Assembly: GCA_023424725.1 (NCBI GenBank) | Contig: JAFADQ010000104.1 | Span: 1-6,351, forward strand | Source of the DNA: Bacteroidota bacterium | Lineage (GTDB): Bacteria > Bacteroidota > Bacteroidia > Cytophagales > Hymenobacteraceae | Direction: 5' to 3' | Length of the DNA stretch: 6,351 nucleotides | Part shown: positions 1 through 4,956 of the stretch, one piece after another | Numbering within the stretch: position 1 is the stretch's first letter | How the letters are laid out: each line of letters starts with the position of its first letter | Notes under the pieces: generated by a model | What the model was told of the DNA's origin: nothing | The model's database searches: none | Seen by the model: only the letters and a program-made list of their open reading frames with translations | Program-made: the position numbers and the translations under genes

Positions 1-1
1 A

Positions 2-256
2 ACAGACACGGAGCACAAATTTGCAGTGGTAGATAATGGCGAAGGAATTCCGGAAAAGTACCAGGTTAAGATCTTCGAAATGTTTCAGAGCGGCCCCAGG
101 GCATCTACAAATACAGACGATACCAGCACCGGAATTGGCCTGGCCACTGTAAAGAAACTTGTAGAAGACAGAGGAGGCAAAATATGGGTAAATTCTTCGC
201 CTGGCCAGGGTGCAGCCTTTTACTTTACTCTGCCACTTGAAAGTATAAATGAGTAA
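2..256 (+). CDS. Sensor histidine kinase, C-terminal end (5' truncated by window)
   Basis: Only the last 84 codons are present; the reading frame is open from base 2, so the gene starts outside the window. The visible part is the ATP-binding half of a GHKL/HATPase_c kinase domain. It has a G1 box (DNGEGIP), an F box (KIFEMFQ), a G2 box (TGIGLATVKKLVE) and the closing beta-strand segment GGKIWVNSSPGQGAAFYFTLP-like. By family knowledge this domain binds ATP and phosphorylates a histidine in the upstream dimerisation domain, which is not visible. The protein ends about eight residues after the FTLP motif, so there is no C-terminal receiver domain as in hybrid kinases. The input domain, the signal and the partner regulator cannot be told from here. 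No response regulator follows within the window, and I see no clear terminator after the stop. Confidence 0.93.
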   Translation, partial: TDTEHKFAVVDNGEGIPEKYQVKIFEMFQSGPRASTNTDDTSTGIGLATVKKLVEDRGGKIWVNSSPGQGAAFYFTLPLESINE

Positions 257-579
257 AATTTCTTTTCCCTCTCTTATTAAGAAATGCAGCTCTCTTTCCG
301 TATTTTTTTCTCGCCAGATTCAGTTTTTCTTTGATTTAAGTAAAGAAAATCGATTAAAATATTATATTTTTCAATTAAATTATAAGACAAATTTTTAATA
401 TATAGCACTTTTTAATAGTAGTAAATTTTTCGGCATGAAATTAGTCTAGCATTAGTAACAGCAAGCGAATCAAAATTCTTTTGGTTTACGTATATATGCC
501 TATACGTGAATTGCAACAAAGAAAAGAATTGACATAGCTGGGCTGCAATGTTCATGTCGTAATCTTAAGTTTTATTAAA
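257..579. other. AT-rich intergenic gap upstream of the small membrane protein gene
   Basis: This stretch is visibly richer in A/T than the flanking genes and has no convincing ORF. It holds three short inverted repeats: TTTTCTTT/AAAGAAAA (325-332 and 342-349), AAAATAT/ATATTTT (356-362 and 364-370), and ACGTATA/TATACGT (488-494 and 501-507). The first two are low-complexity and may be chance. There is a TTGACA at 529-534, but no matching -10 or TAnnTTTG element at usual spacing. The promoter of the gene at 580 must lie here, but I cannot place it. Confidence 0.6.
488..507. repeat. Inverted repeat, candidate operator
   Basis: ACGTATA and TATACGT form perfect 7-bp arms separated by six bases (tatgcc). 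After one mismatched pair, two further outer pairs (TT/AA) match. It lies about 70 to 90 bases upstream of the start codon at 580, the range where a dimeric regulator could bind. The dyad is the only evidence, and in an AT-rich region a 7-bp dyad can arise by chance. Confidence 0.3.
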
Positions 580-768
580 ATGTATGCTTTTATTAATTGG
601 TTTTCGGGCTTAGCTACAGCCGATGCCATCATTCTAAGTATTTTATTTCCTTTATTTATCATTAGTTCAGTTCAATTATATATTAAAGTAGCTGAACAAA
701 TTAAAGGAAGAGACCGATTCCGCCGTAAACTTCCTCCAGATTTTAAAAGAATGGATGGTTATGTTTAA
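580..768 (+). CDS. Small single-span membrane protein, unknown function
   Basis: I do not recognise this 62-residue protein. A short N-terminus (MYAFINWFSGLATAD) leads into one hydrophobic segment at about residues 15-37 (IILSILFPLFIISSVQLYI). A strongly basic tail follows (KGRDRFRRK, residues 43-51), then a hydrophilic end PPDFKRMDGYV. By the positive-inside rule the C-terminus should be cytoplasmic and the N-terminus outside. ATG at 580 is the first ATG in frame; an in-frame stop lies at 535-537. There is no Shine-Dalgarno sequence, only the A/T-rich leader TTTTATTAAA. The case for a real gene is the membrane-protein-like composition and the strong terminator 22 bases after the stop. The case against is its short length and the lack of a clear promoter. 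No partner gene adjoins it, so no role is inferred. Confidence 0.65.
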   Translation: MYAFINWFSGLATADAIILSILFPLFIISSVQLYIKVAEQIKGRDRFRRKLPPDFKRMDGYV

Positions 769-790
769 AACCGCTTTACTACTTATTTTT

Positions 791-824
791 GAGGCTGCCC
801 CTGTTTAGAGGCAGCCTCTTTTTT
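791..824 (+). terminator. Intrinsic terminator of the small membrane protein gene
   Basis: GAGGCTGCC (791-799) and GGCAGCCTC (810-818) form a perfect 9-bp GC-rich stem around a 10-base loop. Six T residues follow (819-824). The right-hand T tract and position, 22 bases past the stop at 768, make it a plus-strand terminator for the 580-768 gene and support that gene being transcribed. Confidence 0.9.
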
Positions 825-850
825 GTTGCTCGCGTTCGTACTGGCTGCAA

Positions 851-866
851 GCCCCAATTTTGGGGC
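851..866. repeat. Short GC-rich palindrome
   Basis: GCCCCAA and TTGGGGC form a perfect 7-bp dyad around TT. The flanks GTTGC (825-829) and GCAAC (876-880) can pair as an outer stem, so a plus-strand RNA could fold as one larger hairpin. There is no T tract on either side, so it does not look like a terminator. Confidence 0.5.
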
Positions 867-916
867 CACTATGCGGCAACCAATAATTCAGTTAAAGCAG
901 GCTAAGCAGTTTGTGC

Positions 917-939
917 TATTAACCTGAGTCTGGTTAATA
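917..939. repeat. Inverted repeat, 8-bp arms
   Basis: TATTAACC (917-924) and GGTTAATA (932-939) are perfect arms around the 7-base loop TGAGTCT. The function is unknown. It is not followed by a T tract and has no gene near enough to make an operator role likely. Confidence 0.45.
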
Positions 940-1004
940 AAATAGTTTACAATCACCTTTAAAGTTGATGCAGACACAAGCTTTACTAAACCTGCCAGCC
1001 TGAT

Positions 1005-1077
1005 AGCTCCGGAAAGGCGGCCTGTTTGTAGTTAAATATTATATAACGCTATACAAAGCTCCAGAGGAGCGGCCTGT
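1005..1077. repeat. Pair of diverged direct repeats, 52-bp period
   Basis: Two 21-base units start at 1005 and 1057. Both begin AGCTCC and end CGGCCTGT, and they agree at 17 of 21 positions; the differences all lie in the central seven bases. The second unit contains its own small palindrome (GCTCC-AGA-GGAGC). A reverse-oriented relative lies at 1102-1116 (GCCGCTCCTTTGGAG). I recall similar GCTCC-n-AGGAGCG-n-CCTGT units scattered in intergenic DNA of Bacteroidota genomes, but this recollection is unverified here. Confidence 0.55.
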
Positions 1078-1119
1078 AAATTCTTGTATTAGGGACAACA
1101 TGCCGCTCCTTTGGAGTTT
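1056..1119. repeat. Long imperfect inverted repeat, 18-bp arms
   Basis: The arms 1056-1073 and 1102-1119 are complementary over 18 positions, with two G-T pairs (1064/1111 and 1058/1117) that would be G-U wobbles in a plus-strand RNA. The 28-base loop contains TTGT/ACAA, able to pair as a small inner stem. The left arm is the second copy of the direct repeat at 1057-1077, so this is probably a repeat unit facing an inverted copy. No T tract follows, so a terminator role is unlikely. Confidence 0.65.
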
Positions 1120-1174
1120 AAATGTGGTAAATATTAATCGAATTCAATTTTTTAGGCTTAGAACAGTAACTGTA

Positions 1175-1212
1175 GCCCCATAAAGAAACAAGTGTTTCCT
1201 GGGTTATGGTGC
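1175..1212. repeat. Two-tier hairpin
   Basis: An inner dyad GAAACA/TGTTTC (1185-1190 and 1193-1198) sits inside an outer dyad CCATAA/TTATGG (1178-1183 and 1204-1209). Two further GC pairs lie at the base, past one mismatch. The 9-mer GCCCCATAA occurs at 1175-1183 and again at 1211-1219. Role unknown; it may be a remnant of an RNA structure or a mobile repeat. Confidence 0.45.
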
Positions 1213-1239
1213 CCCATAATTTGCCCCTTGCAGCTTATT

Positions 1240-1290
1240 AAAAAAGTAAAAGCCCTGTAACGTGGTAAGTTGCAGGGCTTTTACTTTTTT
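1240..1290 (-). terminator. Bidirectional intrinsic terminator downstream of tRNA-Cys
   Basis: The arms 1240-1257 and 1273-1290 are a perfect 18-bp inverted repeat. It consists of an A6/T6 outer part, GTAAAA/TTTTAC, and a GCCCTG/CAGGGC core. The inner bases TAAC/GTTG add four more pairs including one wobble. Each strand ends in six T residues, so it can stop transcription from either side. It begins seven bases past the 3' end of the minus-strand tRNA gene, so its main job is probably to end that transcript. Confidence 0.92.
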
Positions 1291-1296
1291 GTGTTG

Positions 1297-1367
1297 AGGT
1301 CACGAGCGGATTCGAACCGCTGTAGCAGCTTTTGCAGAGCTGAGCCTAGCCACTCGGCCACGTGACC
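1297..1367 (-). tRNA. tRNA-Cys (anticodon GCA)
   Basis: The minus strand folds into a full 71-base cloverleaf. The acceptor stem is GGTCACG/CGTGACC. The D arm is GCCG..GGC. The anticodon stem is CAGCT/AGCTG around the loop CTGCAAA, with anticodon GCA (bases 1335-1333). The T arm is GCGG-TTCGAAT-CCGC. The discriminator base is U (position 1297), the known identity base for cysteinyl-tRNA synthetase, which supports Cys. CCA is not encoded (the sequence continues CA), so it must be added by the CCA-adding enzyme. The gene stands alone with its own promoter (1384-1413) and terminator (1240-1290). Confidence 0.97.
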
Positions 1368-1383
1368 TTGCTGAATGGTGATG

Positions 1384-1413
1384 CAAACTTACACAAAAAT
1401 GTTAGTTTAACAA
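1384..1413 (-). promoter_or_regulatory. Bacteroidota-type promoter of tRNA-Cys
   Basis: On the minus strand the -33 element TTG (1413-1411) is followed by a 19-base spacer and the -7 element TAAGTTTG (1391-1384). This is an exact match to the published Bacteroides consensus TTG-N19-TAnnTTTG used by the primary sigma factor. The start of transcription would fall near 1379, leaving a leader of about ten bases before the mature tRNA end at 1367. A small dyad AGCGC/GCGCT (1413-1424) abuts the upstream edge. Confidence 0.85.
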
Positions 1414-1519
1414 GCGCCAGCGCTATATTTAAGCTGTAAAAATGCAGGTTTATTTCTTGGGCTTTTGGTTTCTGATGCACCGCTTTTTGGCCACCGCAGG
1501 TTTTTATTTTATACAGTAT

Positions 1520-1553
1520 AAAAAAGCCCTGCAGCGAGTTGCTGCAGGGCTTT
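1520..1553 (-). terminator. Intrinsic terminator of rpsA
   Basis: AAAGCCCTGCAGC (1523-1535) and GCTGCAGGGCTTT (1541-1553) form a perfect 13-bp stem with a 5-base loop. Read on the minus strand the stem runs into six T residues (complement of 1525-1520). It starts 24 bases after the rpsA stop codon and separates rpsA from the tRNA-Cys gene. Confidence 0.93.
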
Positions 1554-1577
1554 ATATGTAAAGTTCAGTTTTACAGA

Positions 1578-3410
1578 TTACTCTGCAGAACCGCCTTCGT
1601 TTTTAGTAGTTCCACCTTTTTCGTTTTCCATCATCTGCTCGCGCAGCGACGAAAGCGCTTCCAGGTCGCCAAGGGTAGACTTGTCTGCATCTTTGGTTTT
1701 AGAAGTAGCTTTGCCTGAGCCTGTTCCGGCTGCGGCTGCTTTTTTCTTAAACTTGCTGGCGCGGGTTTCGTCTTCTTTTGGCTCAGAGAAAGTAGCCGTG
1801 TGAGAAAGATGAACTTTGCGATCGTCTTTAGAGAAATCGGTTACTTTAAAGTCAAGCGTTTCGCCAACTTCCGCAGTAGATTCGTCTTCTTTGGCAAGGC
1901 CTTTAGGGAAGGTAAATCCTTCTATACCATACGGAAGCTCTACAACAGCGCCTTTATCGTTTTTCTCGATAATGGTACCTTTATGAACAGATCCGATAGT
2001 GAATACCGACTGGAAAGTATCCCAAGGGTTTTCTTCCAGCTGCTTGTGGCCAAGGGCCAGGCGGCGGTTAGAAGCATCAAGCTCCAGAACTATTACATCA
2101 AGGCTGTCGCCAACTTTGGTAAATTCTGATGGGTGCTTGATTTTCTTGGTCCAGCTAAGGTCAGAAACGTGCACAAGACCATCTACGCCTTCTTCCAGCT
2201 CTAGGAATAAGCCAAAGTTGGTAAGATTACGCACAGTACCAGAGTGGCGGGTGCCAACAGCATATTTCTCAAGGATATCCTGGCGGGTCCAGGGATCTTC
2301 GGTAAGCTGCTTAATGCCCAGAGACATTTTGCGCTCGTCGCGGTCGAGGGTTAAAACAACTGCCTCAACTTCGTCGCCTTGCTTAATAAAGTCTTGCGGG
2401 TTGCGCAGGTGCTGGCTCCAAGACATTTCAGAAACGTGGATCAGACCTTCTACGCCCGGCATAAGCTCAAGGAACGCGCCGTAATCTGCAACGTTAACGA
2501 TTTTGCCTTTCACGCGGCTTCCAACTTCCACTTCAGCTGGCAAAGCATCCCAAGGATGAGCAGTAAGCTGCTTCATACCCAGAGATATACGCTTCTTCTC
2601 TTCGTCGAAATCAAGCACTACCACGTTCACCTTCTGATCGAGCTTAAGAACTTCTTCAGGATGGTTTATGCGGCCCCAGCTAATATCGGTAATGTGAAGA
2701 AGACCATCTACACCACCAAGATCGATGAATACACCGAAGTTGGTCATGTTCTTGATCACACCTTCCAGTACCTGACCTTTCTCAAGGTTGTTCAGGATAG
2801 CGTAACGCTGCTCTTCGAGATCTTTCTCGATAAGCACTTTGTGCGATACTACTACGTTATCGAAAGCGGCGTTTATTTTCACCACTTTCACTTCCATTTT
2901 CTTGCCTACATATACATCAAAGTCGCGGATTGGCTTCACGTCTATCTGCGATCCAGGAAGGAAAGCTTCTACGCCATGAATATCCATGATAAGACCACCT
3001 TTGGTACGGCGCTTTACTACACCTTCCAGAACTTTGTCGTTCTCGAGAGCATCGTAAATCACTTCCCATGCCTTTACTATCTTCGCCTTTTTGCGGCTAA
3101 GAATCAGCTGGCCGTTAGGGTCTTCCTGATCTTCGATGTAAACTTCTACTTCGTCGCCTACTTTAAGGTCTGGCTGATCGCGGAATTCAGAAACAGAAAC
3201 CAAACCATCAGATTTAAAGCCGATGTTAAGGATCACGTCGCGGTCGTTAATAGCCACTACGGTACCTTTTACAACCTGCTCTTCCTGAACGGTAGTTAAT
3301 GTATCTTCATACATTTTTTCCATTTCAGCGCGCTCAGATTCGCTGTAGGTTTTGCCGAAGCCCTGGGAAGCGTACTTATCCCAGTCGAAGTCTTCTAAAT
3401 TGTTACTCAT
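1578..3410 (-). CDS. rpsA: 30S ribosomal protein S1
   Basis: This 610-residue protein has six S1 (OB-fold) RNA-binding domains at about residues 45-106, 125-190, 211-279, 296-366, 383-454 and 471-537. Domains 3-5 are the most canonical, with NFGVFIDLGGVDGLLHITDISW-type cores (about 224-245, 309-331 and 398-420). Domain 6 is more diverged. An acidic N-terminus (EDFDWDKYASQGFGK) should anchor the protein to the ribosome. A Lys/Ala-rich linker (about 550-578) leads to the tail GDLEALSSLREQM. S1 binds mRNA leaders on the 30S subunit and helps unfold them, which matters in a phylum with few Shine-Dalgarno sites. I chose ATG at 3410. The frame stays open to a TTG at 3437 (nine more residues, SPNQGQKF), but that codon lies inside a leader hairpin and the extension does not resemble S1. 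The gene has its own promoter-like element (3510-3517) and terminator. Confidence 0.97.
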   Translation of the reverse strand: MSNNLEDFDWDKYASQGFGKTYSESERAEMEKMYEDTLTTVQEEQVVKGTVVAINDRDVILNIGFKSDGLVSVSEFRDQPDLKVGDEVEVYIEDQEDPNGQLILSRKKAKIVKAWEVIYDALENDKVLEGVVKRRTKGGLIMDIHGVEAFLPGSQIDVKPIRDFDVYVGKKMEVKVVKINAAFDNVVVSHKVLIEKDLEEQRYAILNNLEKGQVLEGVIKNMTNFGVFIDLGGVDGLLHITDISWGRINHPEEVLKLDQKVNVVVLDFDEEKKRISLGMKQLTAHPWDALPAEVEVGSRVKGKIVNVADYGAFLELMPGVEGLIHVSEMSWSQHLRNPQDFIKQGDEVEAVVLTLDRDERKMSLGIKQLTEDPWTRQDILEKYAVGTRHSGTVRNLTNFGLFLELEEGVDGLVHVSDLSWTKKIKHPSEFTKVGDSLDVIVLELDASNRRLALGHKQLEENPWDTFQSVFTIGSVHKGTIIEKNDKGAVVELPYGIEGFTFPKGLAKEDESTAEVGETLDFKVTDFSKDDRKVHLSHTATFSEPKEDETRASKFKKKAAAAGTGSGKATSKTKDADKSTLGDLEALSSLREQMMENEKGGTTKNEGGSAE

Positions 3411-3418
3411 AAATTTTT

Positions 3419-3448
3419 GGCCCTGATTTGGCGACAATCCGTTGGGCC
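3419..3448 (-). promoter_or_regulatory. Hairpin in the rpsA leader, next to the start codon
   Basis: On the minus strand GGCCC (3448-3444) pairs with GGGCC (3423-3419), and within the loop GATT (3439-3436) pairs with AATC (3428-3425). This gives a two-part stem with a 7-base apical loop. Only eight A/U bases (AAAAATTT, 3418-3411) separate the stem from the ATG at 3410. Such a site, an A/U-rich segment beside a stem at the ribosome landing area, suits translational autoregulation by S1, which is known for rpsA in gammaproteobacteria. The regulatory role here is inference. Confidence 0.5.
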
Positions 3449-3477
3449 GTGCGGTTGCCGTTTTTGGTTATACATTT

Positions 3478-3504
3478 CTCCCGAAAGAGCCGTTCACCTG
3501 AACG
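3478..3504 (-). promoter_or_regulatory. Two small hairpins at the 5' end of the rpsA leader
   Basis: In the minus-strand RNA, CGUUC-AGGU-GAACG (3504-3491) is a perfect 5-bp stem that would lie at the very 5' end of the transcript. CUCU-UUCG-GGAG (3489-3478) follows immediately with a UUCG loop. 5'-end stems often stabilise mRNA. With the stem at 3419-3448 they make the roughly 95-base leader largely structured. Confidence 0.45.
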
Positions 3505-3509
3505 AGCCG

Positions 3510-3517
3510 CAAAAGTA
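3510..3517 (-). promoter_or_regulatory. Probable rpsA promoter (-7 element)
   Basis: The minus strand reads TACTTTTG here, matching the Bacteroidota -7 consensus TAnnTTTG. No TTG is found at the standard 19-base spacing, so the -33 part is weak or absent. Transcription would start near 3505, giving an rpsA leader of about 95 bases. The element lies 71 bases past the stop of the DUF2254 gene, so rpsA can be transcribed independently of it. Confidence 0.6.
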
Positions 3518-3587
3518 CAAAAAATCTCTGGTATATTACGCCTTGAGCTTACTAATTTCTTCAAAAATTTAACCTTGCCAAACAAAC

Positions 3588-4901
3588 CTAACTGCTTAAT
3601 TCTGAAAGGATTTTGTTATACAGATCTATAAACTTTTCTTTTTGCTTTGGGTCGGCAATGTGCTGGATGCCTTCTTCGAAAGTAAGTTTGGTTTGATGCA
3701 AGAGAGCCTGCTTGTTTTCCGTCTCGTTTACTCTTAGGCTAAGCTGGTAAAAGCAATGCAGTAAATGCATCGAAATTTTAGGGTTCTTTTTCCCGAATAT
3801 TCTTATTTGCGAAAACCCTGAATCGATAACCTCCGGAAATAAAACAGGAGGTGCAACAATACGGATTTGCCCCTTTTCGTCTGCGCAAAAAGAGTCTGGC
3901 ACATCGCGATTAAGTAAAAAACAAATGCCGCCGGTTAGTTTATCCAGGCAAGAAATAGCCGTGAAAGGGTCGTTAATACTGGTCGATAAGGCGCGCAAGG
4001 CAACCTCTACCAATTGGTTTACCGGAAAAAGCACGTCTTGTTCTATGCTTCGCTCTATTCCAAATAAAAAGCTATCTGCAATTTCTTCCAGAATATTTAT
4101 AGGGCAGGAAATTTGCGAATGAACAGTAGCAACCTGCTGGCCGGCTAAAATATATTCTCCGGGCCTTGCCGTTATTTCTATTACCAGGTTATTTTTTTTA
4201 GCTAATGATAGCAATTTGTCTTTATCTGCGGCCTGCAAATATCCCGACCGCACAGAGTTTGAAGAAGCGGTTATAGCATGCGATAGTTTATAATCGGAAT
4301 TTAACTTTTTGCGGGGTTTTTGTTTATCTTTTTCAGGATACATCTGTTTAATAATTGCCTCCAGATCGTTATTAACTTTCTGGATTATGCTTGATGCCTG
4401 AATAGATTCTGACACGTGATGAATAAAATAAATCAGCACGCCCAGGCTGCAAATAGCCAGCAAAACCCCAACGGCTACAGATATGTGCGGTACAAATTGC
4501 GTTTCGTCGCCCGACCGGATGGTACGCAAAATAAGCAGGCAATAAAAATAAGTAGATATAAAGGTGCCTAACACCACCTGGTTGCCTTTGTCGCGCATAA
4601 AGTTGCCCAGCAACCTGGGCCCAAATTGCGACGAGGCCAGCGAAAGGGCCACGATAGTGATAGAAAACACCACGCCGGCAACCGTAATCATAGAGCCGGC
4701 AATAGTAGATAGCACCTCGCGCGCGCCCTCTGGTTTATTGGTATAAAGCCAGCCAAGCTCCGAAATAAAATCGGCGTCGGTGGCTTCATCCACCGCTATC
4801 ATGGCGAAGGATAAAAGAAAGGCTGCGAAGGTCATTAATGAGGGCACGAACCAGAAAGTACCGCTCAGTTTTAACCGCAAATTTTGGAAACGGATTGTCA
4901 T
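3588..4901 (-). CDS. DUF2254 family membrane protein
   Basis: This 437-residue protein is recognisable as a DUF2254 predicted membrane protein. Four hydrophobic segments lie at about residues 14-37, 65-89, 107-126 and 138-161. The second contains the family signature SITIVALSLASSQFGPRLL (about 80-98). A soluble C-terminal half follows. It has a basic linker (KDKQKPRKK, 191-199), a beta-rich part (residues 235-265, ITARPGEYILAGQQVATV) and the conserved stretch RSIEQDVLFPVNQLVEVALR, ending ALSTSINDPFTAISCLDKL (about 284-322). The family's function is unknown; by layout the soluble part should face the cytoplasm. The start ATG at 4901 fits, because the first membrane segment follows within 14 residues. 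The stop is TAG. There is no Shine-Dalgarno site, and I recognise no promoter in the 55-base gap to the upstream HNH gene, so the two may share a transcript. Confidence 0.9.
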   Translation of the reverse strand: MTIRFQNLRLKLSGTFWFVPSLMTFAAFLLSFAMIAVDEATDADFISELGWLYTNKPEGAREVLSTIAGSMITVAGVVFSITIVALSLASSQFGPRLLGNFMRDKGNQVVLGTFISTYFYCLLILRTIRSGDETQFVPHISVAVGVLLAICSLGVLIYFIHHVSESIQASSIIQKVNNDLEAIIKQMYPEKDKQKPRKKLNSDYKLSHAITASSNSVRSGYLQAADKDKLLSLAKKNNLVIEITARPGEYILAGQQVATVHSQISCPINILEEIADSFLFGIERSIEQDVLFPVNQLVEVALRALSTSINDPFTAISCLDKLTGGICFLLNRDVPDSFCADEKGQIRIVAPPVLFPEVIDSGFSQIRIFGKKNPKISMHLLHCFYQLSLRVNETENKQALLHQTKLTFEEGIQHIADPKQKEKFIDLYNKILSELSS

Positions 4902-4932
4902 CTACACTACTTACGCAGCAGTTAAAGCATAG

Positions 4933-4947
4933 ATATAAAATTTATAT
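4933..4947. repeat. AT-only inverted repeat between the HNH and DUF2254 genes
   Basis: ATATAAA and TTTATAT flank a single A and form a perfect 7-bp dyad, about 30 bases upstream of the DUF2254 start. It could be an operator or promoter-proximal site, but the composition is pure A/T and a chance origin is likely. Confidence 0.25.
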
Positions 4948-4956
4948 ATGAACCGG

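Larger units (their letters stand above)
825..1239. other. Gene-free, hairpin-rich gap between converging transcription units
   Basis: No credible coding region was found on either strand. The stretch lies beyond the plus-strand terminator at 791-824 and beyond the terminator serving the minus-strand tRNA at 1240-1290, so neither neighbour should transcribe it. It holds a run of dyads: GCCCCAA/TTGGGGC (851-866), TATTAACC/GGTTAATA (917-939), an 18-bp imperfect stem (1056-1119) and a two-tier stem (1175-1212), plus a diverged direct repeat (1005-1077). I do not see transposase remnants or a promoter that would mark a clear ncRNA gene. Confidence 0.6.

Noticed and set aside
325..370. Histidine kinase terminator formed by the AT-rich dyads
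   Set aside because: The stems are made almost only of A/T pairs and no clean T tract follows, so they would be poor terminators.
529..557. TTGACA as a sigma-70 type -35 box for the small membrane protein gene
   Set aside because: The base run 17 nt downstream (TCATGT) is not a -10 box. No TAnnTTTG lies at Bacteroidota spacing; the nearest partial match (TAATCTTA, 560-567) is 28 bases away.
1005..1119. A short CRISPR array
   Set aside because: There are only two direct units with strong internal divergence, a third relative is inverted, and no cas genes are nearby.
1101..1183. A 27-codon open frame starting ATG at 1100-1102 within the hairpin region
   Set aside because: It begins in the loop and right arm of the inverted repeat, has no promoter or composition typical of a protein, and lies downstream of a strong terminator.
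2379..3299. Long open frame (306 codons) on the plus strand, antisense to rpsA, and a shorter one at 1999-2484
   Set aside because: Both lie wholly inside the well-supported rpsA gene on the other strand. Their translations are rich in aromatic, His or Arg/Ser residues without any domain, as expected for a shadow frame of a highly biased gene.
3428..3631. Open frames on both strands across the rpsA leader (3428-3631 plus, 3403-3585 minus)
   Set aside because: They overlap the rpsA promoter and leader and the end of the DUF2254 gene, and neither translation resembles a protein family.
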